Shown here: in pieces, positions 14,581 through 24,300 of the stretch
How positions within the stretch are numbered: position 1 is the stretch's first letter
Layout: every line of letters begins with the position of its first letter
Program-made: the position numbers and the translations under genes
DNA from: Paragordius varius
Lineage: Eukaryota; Nematomorpha
Length of the DNA stretch: 64,000 bases
NCBI GenBank assembly: GCA_964247055.1
Contig: OZ176052.1
Span: 558,001 to 622,000, forward strand
Direction of reading: 5' to 3'
Notes under the pieces: model-generated
Databases searched by the model: none
Seen by the model: the letters and a program-made list of their open reading frames with translations, nothing else
Told to the model about the DNA's origin: nothing

Positions 14581-15870
14581 AAATATTAAATATCAAATGA
14601 TATTAATTAATTTTTTATATCGTACCCAAAAGTCCTTACCTTTTACCTATCTAAAATGGGCTAGTTCTCTTAATTGCGTTTGCAATATTTTTAAGGGAGT
14701 TTTTTCTATAAATACTCCAAATAGAAATTTTCTATGAGAATTATTAATTTTATAGGCGTTTTTTTTTCATTGCTATCGATTTTAGGCCAAGTTTTTAGTT
14801 TATATTTTAATTTTATTTTTTACGTTTGACAAAGATTACTTGTAGTAATCAAAATATTATAATAAATTTATACAATTTTAGCTAAATTATAATTGCATAT
14901 ATAATAATTTATCAAAATAAAGCACAATATGAAAAGAAAATGGTACTTTTTGTAAGGTGGGATGATACATTATTGAATGATTGATTATTTGAGCCATAAA
15001 ATGAGTTACCATTCCCACTAATTAAATCGTGAAACATTTTATCTGACATGGAATTCTAACGAACGTGCAAAAATATTTTACAAGGTAATATTACAGTAAA
15101 ACTTGAAATTATAAAGTCAAAACATAAAAAATTTAACACTATTATATGGTAAATTTAAACTTGAATTTTGTAAAATAACTTAAAAAGGAAATTGTAGAAA
15201 AAAACGGTTTTTGATCAAAACCTTTTAATTTAATACATTGTGAATAAAATATCTATAAATATAAGCGCATATATTATATGCTGACTGTGGAATTCTAATC
15301 AAAAATTATAAAATGGAATGTATTGTATCAAAAGAAAATTCCCAATAAAATCAAAAATATTTTTTAAAGACATTTTTAGAAAATAATTCCATAAAAGGCT
15401 ATATCCCGGTTTTAATCTCTGGAATAAAAATGTAAATTGGCGAGACACCTAATTTCTAAATGTAGTTTTGTAAGAAAATCAAGGATTTTAAAATAAAGTT
15501 TCATTTTTAAAAAAAGGTTTTGTCCTAATTAAGTTTTGTTTGTAATATAAATTACATTATTGCATCTTTGTAAGCAATCTTCACCAGTCCGACCATCTTT
15601 ATCTTTGTAAAAAACGCGTCGATTAGAGGATCCAGCCAAATTTATGTTTGATTTACTTCTAACAGGCATAAAACGATCATTGGGATTAAAAAGGAGGGAT
15701 GTGGTGGAAATATTTCCTTGACTCGGTACTTTTTTCAATAAACTCTTTAAGTCATTTGTGCTTTGTTCTTTTTCTAAGAAATTTATAAAGCAAATAAAAC
15801 TTTTTGCGGAAAAATTTGGTGTTTTAGCTGCATAAGTTAGTAAATCACTGGCTGTAATTGTTTGAACCAT
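1670..15870 (-). CDS. FZR1: APC/C activator, CDH1/FZR1-type (CDC20/Fizzy family) WD40 protein, 10 exons, 687 aa
   Basis: Exons (minus strand, high to low): 15870-15585, 13708-13604, 11905-11756, 10708-10602, 9960-9901, 8065-7898, 6890-6680, 5117-4778, 3470-3260, 2095-1670. All junctions are GT-AG and phases close exactly. Visible parts: C-box DRFMPVR (residues 65-71), ILDAPDL (120-126), NLIDWSCENQLAVGLG, THLCDL, then WD repeats including ISCLSWCPW with LLATSG, VVWKYP and ADETVIIWKY. The family binds and activates the anaphase-promoting complex ubiquitin ligase in mitotic exit and G1. VGLG and THLCDL favour CDH1/FZR1 over CDC20. The protein is longer than the usual ~490 aa because of insertions between WD repeats and a ~100-aa Ser/Asn-rich tail. 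The conserved C-terminal Ile-Arg is absent (ends INAL). The start is the first ATG after an in-frame TGA 57 bases upstream; an extra 5' exon cannot be excluded. Confidence 0.92.
2650..3290. repeat. Intronic tandem repeat (~230-bp period) that includes copies of a splice-donor region
   Basis: About three diverged units share ACTATCAACCCACAAAGC, TTTTAATCATCAAAACTATT and CCTTTTCCATTTC. The last block is the reverse complement of the end of FZR1 exon 9 plus its donor (GAAATGGAAAAG|GTTTT), so the duplication began at the exon edge. Confidence 0.75.
4138..4434. mobile_element. MITE-2 copy
   Basis: Ends TACCATTTACAGTTC and GAACTGTAAATGGTA, with two 21-bp units per arm (TTCGAGGGTGAATTTGAA type) and a shared core ending TTCGAATTTACATAATTTAT. 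Lies in FZR1 intron 8. Confidence 0.85.
5511..5797. mobile_element. MITE-1 copy
   Basis: Begins TACAGTGAAAACTGAAAGAC and ends with the inverted TTTCGTATAATTTCAATTTT; GACAAAACGTAAAAATATAA and its inverse are near the ends. FZR1 intron 7. Confidence 0.8.
6108..6630. mobile_element. MITE-2 copy with enlarged right arm
   Basis: Left arm has about two 21-bp units; right arm (6355-6620) has about ten to twelve diverged units of TTCAAGGGTGAATTTGAAT. Ends AATTTACAGTT and AACTGTAAATAG. It stops 50 bases from FZR1 exon 7. Confidence 0.8.
7270..7541. mobile_element. MITE-2 copy
   Basis: Left end is degraded (TTACAATTCGAATTC); right end GAACTGTAAATGGTA is intact and is followed directly by a (TA)n run. 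FZR1 intron 6. Confidence 0.75.
7538..7565. repeat. (TA)n microsatellite
   Basis: About 12 TA units abutting the right end of a MITE-2 copy, consistent with growth from its TA target site. Confidence 0.8.
8090..9115. repeat. Degenerate tandem repeat in FZR1 intron 5
   Basis: Motifs such as GTGAATTATTCGTCAAATTT and AAACATCTTATATTTTCC recur near 8295, 8465, 8615, 8720 and 8940. Units of about 110-190 bp are diverged and rearranged. Confidence 0.65.
9257..9562. mobile_element. MITE-1 copy
   Basis: GGACAAAACGTAAAAATATA at 9265 and the inverse GTCTTTATATTTTTACACG at 9506, with AACAATCAGTT in the middle. Its right end overlaps the next copy. Confidence 0.75.
9556..9852. mobile_element. MITE-1 copy, head-to-tail with the previous one
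   Basis: Starts ACTGTAAAAATTGGAATTAT and ends TTTTTACTGTA about 50 bases from the small FZR1 exon 9901-9960. Confidence 0.75.
10240..10523. mobile_element. MITE-2 copy
   Basis: Ends TACCATTAATTC... and GAACTGTAAATGGTAT, two to three 21-bp units per arm, core with TTATTTTTTCAGTATTAT. FZR1 intron 4. Confidence 0.8.
10710..11230. repeat. Degenerate MITE-1-derived sequence
   Basis: Fragments GTAAAAAAAACATAAAGACA and AAAAAGTATGGGGTTGTC recur several times in jumbled order. No complete element could be drawn. Confidence 0.55.
11250..11401. mobile_element. MITE-1 left half, cut at the next MITE-2 insertion
   Basis: Runs from TATACGGACAAAATTTAGC to GATTTTGTTACCAATATA and then stops exactly where MITE-2 begins at 11402, suggesting insertion into or at a MITE-1 TA site. 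Confidence 0.6.
11402..11736. mobile_element. MITE-2 copy next to FZR1 exon 3
   Basis: Starts TACCATTTACAGTTC. The right arm holds about five 21-bp units and ends TTTCACTGTAAAA only 20 bases beyond the exon 3 splice donor at 11755. Confidence 0.8.
11930..12240. repeat. Tandem repeat with (TA)n blocks
   Basis: TTACAGCATTTTTACAGGTTAA preceded by TATATA runs recurs near 11968, 12070 (partial) and 12178, and again at about 12521. FZR1 intron 2. One unit carries CACAACTCCAATCAATTAAA, a copy of the start of exon 3. Confidence 0.7.
12241..12482. mobile_element. MITE-1 copy
   Basis: Starts TGTAAAAATTGAAATTATAC and ends TTTATTTTTACTGTA, with an inverted AACGTTTTGTCCGTAT. Confidence 0.8.
12674..12924. 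mobile_element. MITE-2 copy, diverged
   Basis: Ends TATACTGTTTACAATAC and AAATTGTAGATGGTAT; one to two altered 21-bp units per arm. Confidence 0.65.
13131..13415. mobile_element. MITE-1 copy
   Basis: Starts AGTAAAAATTGAAATTATA and ends with CATAGTATAATTTCACATTT; the middle has TTGGTAACGCAATCAATTAT. Confidence 0.75.
13773..14110. mobile_element. MITE-2 copy with asymmetric arms
   Basis: Left arm about six units (TTGAACAATTCAAAATCACCC type), right arm one unit, closing AATAAATGGTAT. It lies in FZR1 intron 1, about 65 bases upstream of exon 2. Confidence 0.8.
14199..14506. mobile_element. MITE-1 copy
   Basis: TACAGTAAAAATTGAAATTA at the left, TAATTTTAATTTTTAGTGTA at the right; followed by a (TA)n run. 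Confidence 0.85.
14530..14577. repeat. (TA)n microsatellite
   Basis: Over 20 uninterrupted TA units in FZR1 intron 1. Confidence 0.95.
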
Positions 15871-17248
15871 CGCTCGCCAACCACAATTTAAAAATGCCTC
15901 CGCATATGATAAAAAATGCTTTCACCTAATCAAATGATGCGGAAAGCAAGATTATTTTAGATTGCAAAATATATTTTATTTTGAGGGTAAAATCACTTTT
16001 TTAAATATTTATATGGATTTTGTGTTTTTTACAGTTTGTAAAAGATTATATTCTTGTTATTATAAAATGTTTCAAAAATTAACAAATGCATAAATAAATA
16101 AAATTTTCTCTATTTTATAAAAAATTTTTCTTAACTATATCATAATTAAGTATTTTAAATTGAATATTAACTCATTAATATCTAAAAATATCCAGAAAGT
16201 TATGATTTTTAGCGTTTACAGTGCACAATTGTAAATGTTACACAGCGTCCACCAAAAATAACCCTGATAAAAATATATATATTTTGATAGGAAACTGCAT
16301 CATTTTGTTTTTGGCTTCCGAGTGATTTAAGAAAGTACATTTTTGTAGTAAGTCACTATATCAGAAAATGACAATTTACATAAATTTTTTAATGAAGACT
16401 GGAATTTTTATTTTAGTGACAAAATATATTATAAGCTACCTAAAAAGATTAAGACACATTTTTTAAATTTTCTATATTAGGTGGCCAAAAGTTTAAAAAA
16501 TTCTTTTAAAATGGGCTATTCTTAAATAAAAGCATAAATGTTGGGATTTCGCGATAGAAAATTTTATATGCTAAATTTTGATATCAAATATTTATTAAAA
16601 AAATGCATAAAAATGTCAAATTAATTTTTATCAGAATTTTGATGCAACGTATTTCTTATTATTTTGGACTCCATTAACTTTTGGGGTAGTTTTATATTCC
16701 AGAGAGAATTCAAATTTGAATAACTTAAAAAGTATTTAAGGTATTAGCCGAATTTAAAAAAAAGGTTTATTCAGCCTTTTAGGCGCACAATACAAATTTT
16801 TTTGTGAAATTACAAAAAACTTCTCATCTTAAACCTTTTGCCACCATTTTTTTATGTATTTTTTAACATTGCCAATGCAACAGGCAAATGTATTTTATGG
16901 TTAGAAAATGTAAATAATTAACTTAAAATAGCTTCTATTTTTTAAATTCTATATATTTTTGTTTAAACATTAGATGTTCGTTTCAAATGTGTTTTGTAGG
17001 TTGAATTTTAGAGTCTAGAACTCTCAAAACTGTAAAAATACAAGCTTTTTTTTCTAATAAACGACAAAAACGCTTGATGATTTTTTAATAAAATAATTTC
17101 TGTATTTTATTTACGGTATTCTACTCTGAAATATAAAAATATCCTAAAAGGTAAACTAGAACAAAAAAGTGAAATAGTAATATTTTAAAATTATTTTTTG
17201 TTTAACACTTCGATACAATTTAGGATATCTAAATACCCCAGACTATAT
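15871..17248. other. Upstream region of FZR1: no gene seen, one fossil repeat
   Basis: Between divergent genes, so it presumably includes the FZR1 promoter, but no motif can be defended. Bases 16674-16870 are a diverged, inverted relative of 47893-48062. Confidence 0.5.
16674..16870 (-). repeat. Fossil interspersed repeat shared with the LAMMER kinase intron
   Basis: Its reverse complement aligns with 47893-48062 through TTTAAGATGAGAAGTTTTTT, GCCTAAAAGGCTGAA, AAATACTTTTTAAG and TATAAAACTACCCC. Family unknown. Confidence 0.6.
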
Positions 17249-18325
17249 TTAACACTTGGATACAACACATTTCCAGTTCTTTGATTCAAATTGGGGTAGT
17301 TGGCTAACCCCAGGCCTGTTTAAAATTAAATATTTTAAAAAATATAGAAGGAATCGGAACCATGGCAAAATTATGCACTTACATCACATTAATAAATAGA
17401 ATATATAAATAATTTAATTTAAAAATACTTGATATTACTTATTTTAAGCTAAAACCCAAAGGTAAACATTTCGTCAACGTGACATGTGTGAAATGTAATA
17501 TAAAAAATAATACTAAATCCGCTTTTTCTATTTCTATCAATCTAGATGTAATTTAAATAAAAAATTAGCTTTAATTTTACCCTTAAAATTAAATGAAAAC
17601 GATATTTGTCAAAGATTTTGTAAAATAAAAATGGCGTCGAAGTAGTTTGACATGGAACTTTTTTTCAAAGCAAAGTTTTATATAGATATTTTGGCATATG
17701 TATATAGGATAGAATCATAAATTTAAATTGGACCGTTTCCTTCAGTTTTTTTAAAATTTCAACTAGTCTGGGGTATGTACCCAATTTTAATCAAAGTGTT
17801 AAGTTAAAATTTAAAAAAACTACTAAAAGAAACGGTCTCACTTTAAATTTAAGCTTCTCTTCAAATAAAAAATATATAAATAAGCCGTAATATCTAAATA
17901 AAATTTGGTTTTGAAAAATGTTTCATATCTAACTACTTCGACGCTGTTTTTATTTTCAGCATTTTTGCACATAGGGTTTATTAAATTTATACGCTAAAAT
18001 TAAAGTTAATTTTTATTTAAATACATCTAACCTTGATAGAAACAGAAAAAGTTATTTATTTTTTATTATTTTTAAATTTAACTAATGCACACATGTCATG
18101 ACGACCAAATTTTTTACTTTTGGATTTTACCTTAAAATAATATCAAGTATTTTGTAATGAAATTTTTTTTATATTTCGTTATAGTTATAAATGTGCAAAT
18201 TTTTGCCATGGTTTCAATTCATTCCATATTTTTTGAATTATTTATTTTTTAAACAGGCCTAAGGTATCCAACTGCCCCAATTTAAATCGATGGACTAAAA
18301 TGGATGTGTTGTATCCAAGTGTTAA
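17249..18325. mobile_element. Large foldback (inverted-repeat) element, ~0.5-kb arms
   Basis: Left arm motifs CACTTGGATACAACACAT, CCAGGCCTGTTTAAA, ACCATGGCAAAAT, ACATGTGTG, CTATCAATCTAGATG and GGCGTCGAAGTAGTT all recur in reverse complement and reverse order on the right. The loop is about 17755-17820. Arms are diverged, so it is old. No coding frame. Confidence 0.85.
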
Positions 18326-18720
18326 AACAGGGGTATAGAGAAAAACGGATTTAGTCAAAAAGGTTTTTGTTGATTTTTGTGTAATTAACTGTTTTCATGG
18401 GTTGAGCCAAACTGAGGGGGGATTATAGTCAGTTTATATGAAAAAAATCAAGGCCTCCCTTTTTCCTAAAATTTCTCCAAAGCTAACAAATATATATAAA
18501 CATGTTAGTTAGGAGGGCCTGGTTAAAATAAGGGGCTAAAAGGCTCAGGCAACCTCGGCGCATTTATATACGATTTTATTTATAAAAATTTATAACCTAA
18601 AAATCTTAAAGTACAAATTATTTTTATAAATTAGAAAATCATTCATAGTTTTTAAAAAATATTGGATGTTACATTTATTTGATAAACCCAATGTGTGCAA
18701 TAAGCTGATTGCTATAAAAT

Positions 18721-21276
18721 ATGATTTTGAAAGATTCTTTGTTTTTGGTGCCTATAGATTCGAATTCGGAGGAGCGCATGGTTTTACTGTTAAAGTCCAA
18801 TTATAAAAATGAAACTCTAATCACTAAATTATTTCCCACCGGTCAAATTGACAACAAATCTGTTTTTAAAGGCGAAGGAAACCATTCAAATATTATAGTT
18901 TGCAAACATCACATTAAAGGTTTCGTTTTTGTTTAAAAGTATTTAGATGTTAAATTAACACAACCGAATTTAAGGTTTAAATTTACAGTTTTCCTCACCA
19001 AAAAACAGAACACCCACAAAACAATCAATAATGACTCATTATCATTAACTACTCCAGTAAATTAAGATTTTATATTATTTTTTTATATTTTAAAATTTTT
19101 ATAATATCTTTTTAATTACCTTTAGTTTATTATATATTGTGAAAAAATAATCAAAATTATAGTCAATTAGGAGATTATTCAATTAACCATTTTTTTTTAA
19201 TTAACTCACATCTATAATATATATTATATATTAATCAATATATTTATTGTACTATATTGTATGCTTTATTGATTTTTGGGAGTTTTTACCTGTATTTATT
19301 TTTTCTACCGTTTTTATCATTTCCTTATCTTTTTTATTTTATATATATTTTTTAGGTTAAAATTAATTATATAAAATTATTTTTATACGTTATAAAAATG
19401 GTTACTGATTTTCAAAATTATTTTTTAACACTTTTTCCCCATATTTTATAGTGTGAAATTTTACACTTTTATGTTTTAGATATAAAAAAATCATAAAGTT
19501 AAGTGTATATTTTCTTTTACACTGTCATAAAAATATATACCATTTACAGTTCAAATTCACCCTTAAACAATTCAAATTCACCCTTAAACAATTCAAATTC
19601 ACCCTTGAACAATTCAAATTCACCCTCGAACAATTCAAATTCACCCTCAAATTAATAACATATTTTTTAAGATTAAAAATTACCTATATTTTAATATATT
19701 TTTAAAAAATAAAATTTTGTTTTAAATTAAAATAATACTGAAAAAAATAATTAATTATGCCATAAAGATTTATTTTATATTAATAATGAGTTATATTAGT
19801 TCGAAAACACATAATTTATTTTTAGGGTGAATTTGAATTGTTCGAGGGTGAATTTGAATTGTTTAAGGGTGAATTTGAATTGTTCGAGGGTGAATTTGAA
19901 TTGTTTAAGGGTGAATTTGAACTGTAAATGGTATAGTATAAATATGGCAGTTAATAAAGAAATTAAAAAATTGAATTATATATATATGTTTATTATATTT
20001 TTAACTATTTTTATAAAGATTTAAATTAAAATTAATATTGAATATTTATTAGTAATAATATAATAAGTAGATATTTGATATATATTTTAATCAATTTATC
20101 TCTTATATAGCTTTTTACAGACTTTATCCATATTAATTTTTTAAGGTGGTCTTGAATATCTTATAAAATGAGATTTTACAATTTTTTTGTAATTTTTTTT
20201 GAATTTTTTACTTATAAAACTGTTCGAAATCTTATGGATAATAATTCTAAAAAAAGCTTATAATTTTTACAAAGATATATCATAAAGATTTTAAGATTTC
20301 AAGATTTTAACCATTTTCTAAGATTTTTTATTGGGTAAATTTTATGTTAGCATTTTTTGAAAACTTTTAGGCTTAATGGTATTTTTAGACGTTAGAGAAA
20401 TGTATGGTATTAATTTATAAAATGTGTTGAATTTTAGTCAAAAAATTTGAATTATATATTTTATTTTTATGTGTCAAATTTTAAACATTTTTAACTTTTT
20501 ATCATCAAATATCATTCAGCCTAAAACTTTGAATAATATTGTAATAAGTTACGAAATGTGTTAAATTTTGGTCAAAAATTTTATTTTTATGTGTTAAATT
20601 TTAACCATTTTTAACTTATTATCCTCTAATAAAATTCCTTTTATAGTTTTTTCTATTTCTTATATATAGGAGCGTAGAACTTTAGATTTCTGGTTTTCTG
20701 ACAATAATAATCGAAATTCTTCACAAAACAATGTTAAAAACTCGGCCTCAAAAAATCAAATTAATCAATTTTTAGTTTCGTTATTTAACCCGACCACGTT
20801 CCCACGAAGTAGTATTTTATATTTTAAATAAAAATTACACTTTAATTCACAACATTAAAGTTTTCTTTTTTTGTAGGAAAATATTTATATTTAAAGTTTT
20901 TTTTAATCTAAAATAAGCTATTTTAGGGGATTATTTTTTGATTTTTAGACAATTTGTCTCATGATTCAAGAGTATATTATAAATTTTTATTTTGCAGTAA
21001 AAATTGAAATTTTACGGGACACTTGAAAATATAAAGAAAATTTTTTTTAAAGACAACCAACCATACTTTTTTCAACTTATCCTATAAAAAATATTTAAAC
21101 ACAATCGTAAAATATTAATTTTTACCAATTTACATCTCTATTGCATTCTTTTCAGTTTAAAAATCAGTTATATTTTATAAAAAAGAATTAAAAAGTATGG
21201 TGGTTATCTTTTTAAAAAATATTTGTCTTTATATTTTTTCGTTTTGTCTTTCCGTATAATTTCAATTTATACTGTA

Positions 21277-21323
<47 letters not shown>

Positions 21324-24300
21324 TTTACAAAATTTCACCCTTAAACAATTCAATACACTCACGAACAATTTAAATTCACCCTCAAACAATTCAAATCCAC
21401 CCTCAAATAAAACAAATGTTTTTCAAGATTAAAAATTAATAAAATTTCTATTTTTAAATTAAAATAACACTGAAGAATTAATAATATATTCCATAAAGAT
21501 ATATTTCATATTAATAATGAGTTATATTAGCTGCCCGAAAACACATAACTTATTTTTAAGGTGAATTTGAATTGTTCAAGGGTGTAAATTTGAACTCTTC
21601 AAGGGTGATTTGAATTGTTAAAGGGTGAATTTGAACTCTAAGGGTGAATTTGAACTCTAAGGGTGAATTTGAATTGTTAGGGTGAATTTGAATTGTTCAA
21701 GGGTATAAATTTGAACTGTTCAAGGAGGTGAATTTGAATTGTTTAAGGGGGTGAATTTGAATTCTTCAAGGGTGAATTTGAATTTTGTTCAAGGGTGAAT
21801 TTGAATTGTTCAAGGGTCAGTTAATTTGAATTGAACTTAAATGGTAAATATATATTTTAGATTATACCGGATTTCTAATTCGTCTACTTAAATTGTTGGA
21901 ACAATTCAATGGTTTAGATAAGATTTTAGTCACATTTTCTACAACACCATCATCAGTTGTTTGCAGTAAAGAACCAACAGGAGTAGTTTATGATTGTAGG
22001 AATATTTCATTAGTCTCAGGACTACATCCTATAGATGCAAATTCCCCCCAATCTAAAAATGGAAATGTTCTAGAAACTAATTTAAATTTACCCTCTACAG
22101 AACAAATTATTACTAAAAGTATATATAGATGATTTATTTAAACAATTTTTTTGAACAAAAATATGGGTTCCAAAATATGCATAGAGTGTAAATTATGAAA
22201 ACAAATTTCAAACATTAAAACGCATTCATTTATTAAACTAATATAATCATATTTTTGATGTTTCAATTTTTTACCTCTACTAAAACAGCTATCTTTAATG
22301 AAAACTTTGGCATTAATTTATTACATTGTTTTTAAGGTAAGATCAAAAGCGTTCGCGAAAAAATGGTAATAACTTTCATTAAATTGGAAATATTAATCTT
22401 TATTTAATCCCTAAAATTAGAAAAGATTGATTTTTTTTGTTTTATACATTTATAAAATTTTATATTTTTATTAAATTTATATTTAATATTTTAGAATCTT
22501 GTATATCAGAACAAACAACAACCACGACAGTTTTGGAAAAAGAAGTCCTCAGTATTTTGGAATCTGTTTTCCCGGCATCGTTAACCACTGAAAAATTAAT
22601 AAAGTTTAATAATTTTTTTTTATTTTAACTATAAACTGTAAAATTTTTGACATAATATTTTAAAATGTAATAATGAATTCATACAGGGAGAACTTTTAGT
22701 AAATTAAGACAATTTTTTATCAAAAAAAGACAACCATACTTTTTAAATCTTAATTTTTTTTAATTTAATCACCTTTTTTCTAAATATAATTCATTGTGGT
22801 GCAATTTAAAACAATGATATTTATATTAGAAAAAAAACGCACGTTTTAAAGAGGAACAACAATTTTTGTAGAAAAGAAATATTTGACTATTTTCAGGTTT
22901 GTCCATATATTTCAATTTTTACTGTATATGAAGATAAAATCATTTTCCTTAGTTTACGAAGCCTAAAATTATCTTTAACACTCAACTTTTATTTCGTGTT
23001 TTTTTATAAAATAAACTTTATATAGAAATTAGAAACGCTCAATAATATACCTAAGCTAGCTAACTGGCTAATTAATTTTTTATAGGCCCAGTTTTGTTAT
23101 ATAAATAATTATCAATTAATCCATATAATCAGTATAAATTGAAATTATACGGAAGGACAAAAGGTAAAAATATAAAGACAAATATTTTTTTTTTCAAAAG
23201 ACAACAACCATTCTTTTTTTTAACCTTAATATTACTTATATAAATAAAAATATTACTTGCCTATAAAATATAAAATTGATGGAGTTTTCTATTTACATCT
23301 TTTTTTGAGACATAATTTTAGATTAAAACAATGAGTTTTATTGAAATAATCAAGGCTTCAAAAAGTATATGGTTAGTTAATTGTCTTTCTTTTACTAAAA
23401 AATATTTGTCTTTATATTTTGACATTTTGTCCTTCCGTAAATTTTACTGTATATTATCAAGGTTTTAAAAAGTATGGTTAGTTGTCCCTCTTTTACTAAA
23501 AAATATTTGTCTTTATATTTTTACATTTTGTCCTACCGTATAATTTCAATTTTTACTCTTTAGATTAAAAATTTTTTTTTATTTTACTTAAAAAACAATA
23601 CAGATATATACAAGATTCAAGTCATATACTCCGTTCACATTCAGAATCGCTCGAAACTCTAAGCCTAATAATTCAAACTATTTTACAAAACCTTTCTACC
23701 TCAACAAATTCCGTAGTTACAAAAAACGATAATAATTTCAATAATTTTAATAATCTAAATAATATTGATGATAATATAAATAATAATGAACAAATTTTAA
23801 TTAAACAACTTTCTGACGGTTCTTGGATACGTTTTGATGAAGCCTTAAACTCTAATTCTACGAATAATACAGTAAAAGTTAAAATTATACTATGGACAAA
23901 ACGTAAAAATATAAAGACAAATGTTTTTTAACTAAAAAAGATTTTTTTTAAATCTTGACTTTTTTTAATATACTTTAATGTTTTTGGAAATTAGGTTAGA
24001 TATAATATATGTTAAAATTATACGAACAAAAAGTTAAAATATATAAAGACAAATGTTTTTTTTATATCCTAACTAAGAATAGTTTAAATATAAGAAATAG
24101 ATATATTTTAATATTTTGAGATTTAAATATGATAAATAGATATAGAAAGTTAAAATTATACCATGGACAAAACGTAAAAATATAAAGACAAATGTTTTTT
24201 TTCAAAACAATCTAAAAATCTTGATTGTTTAAATCCTGATTTTTATACGTTAACGTTTTGGGACTTTAAATATAACAAATAGATAAGTAAAAGTTAAAAT

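Noticed and set aside
19827-20024. Open frame [12 protein letters not shown]...
   Set aside because: It is the right arm of a MITE-2 copy read in frame.
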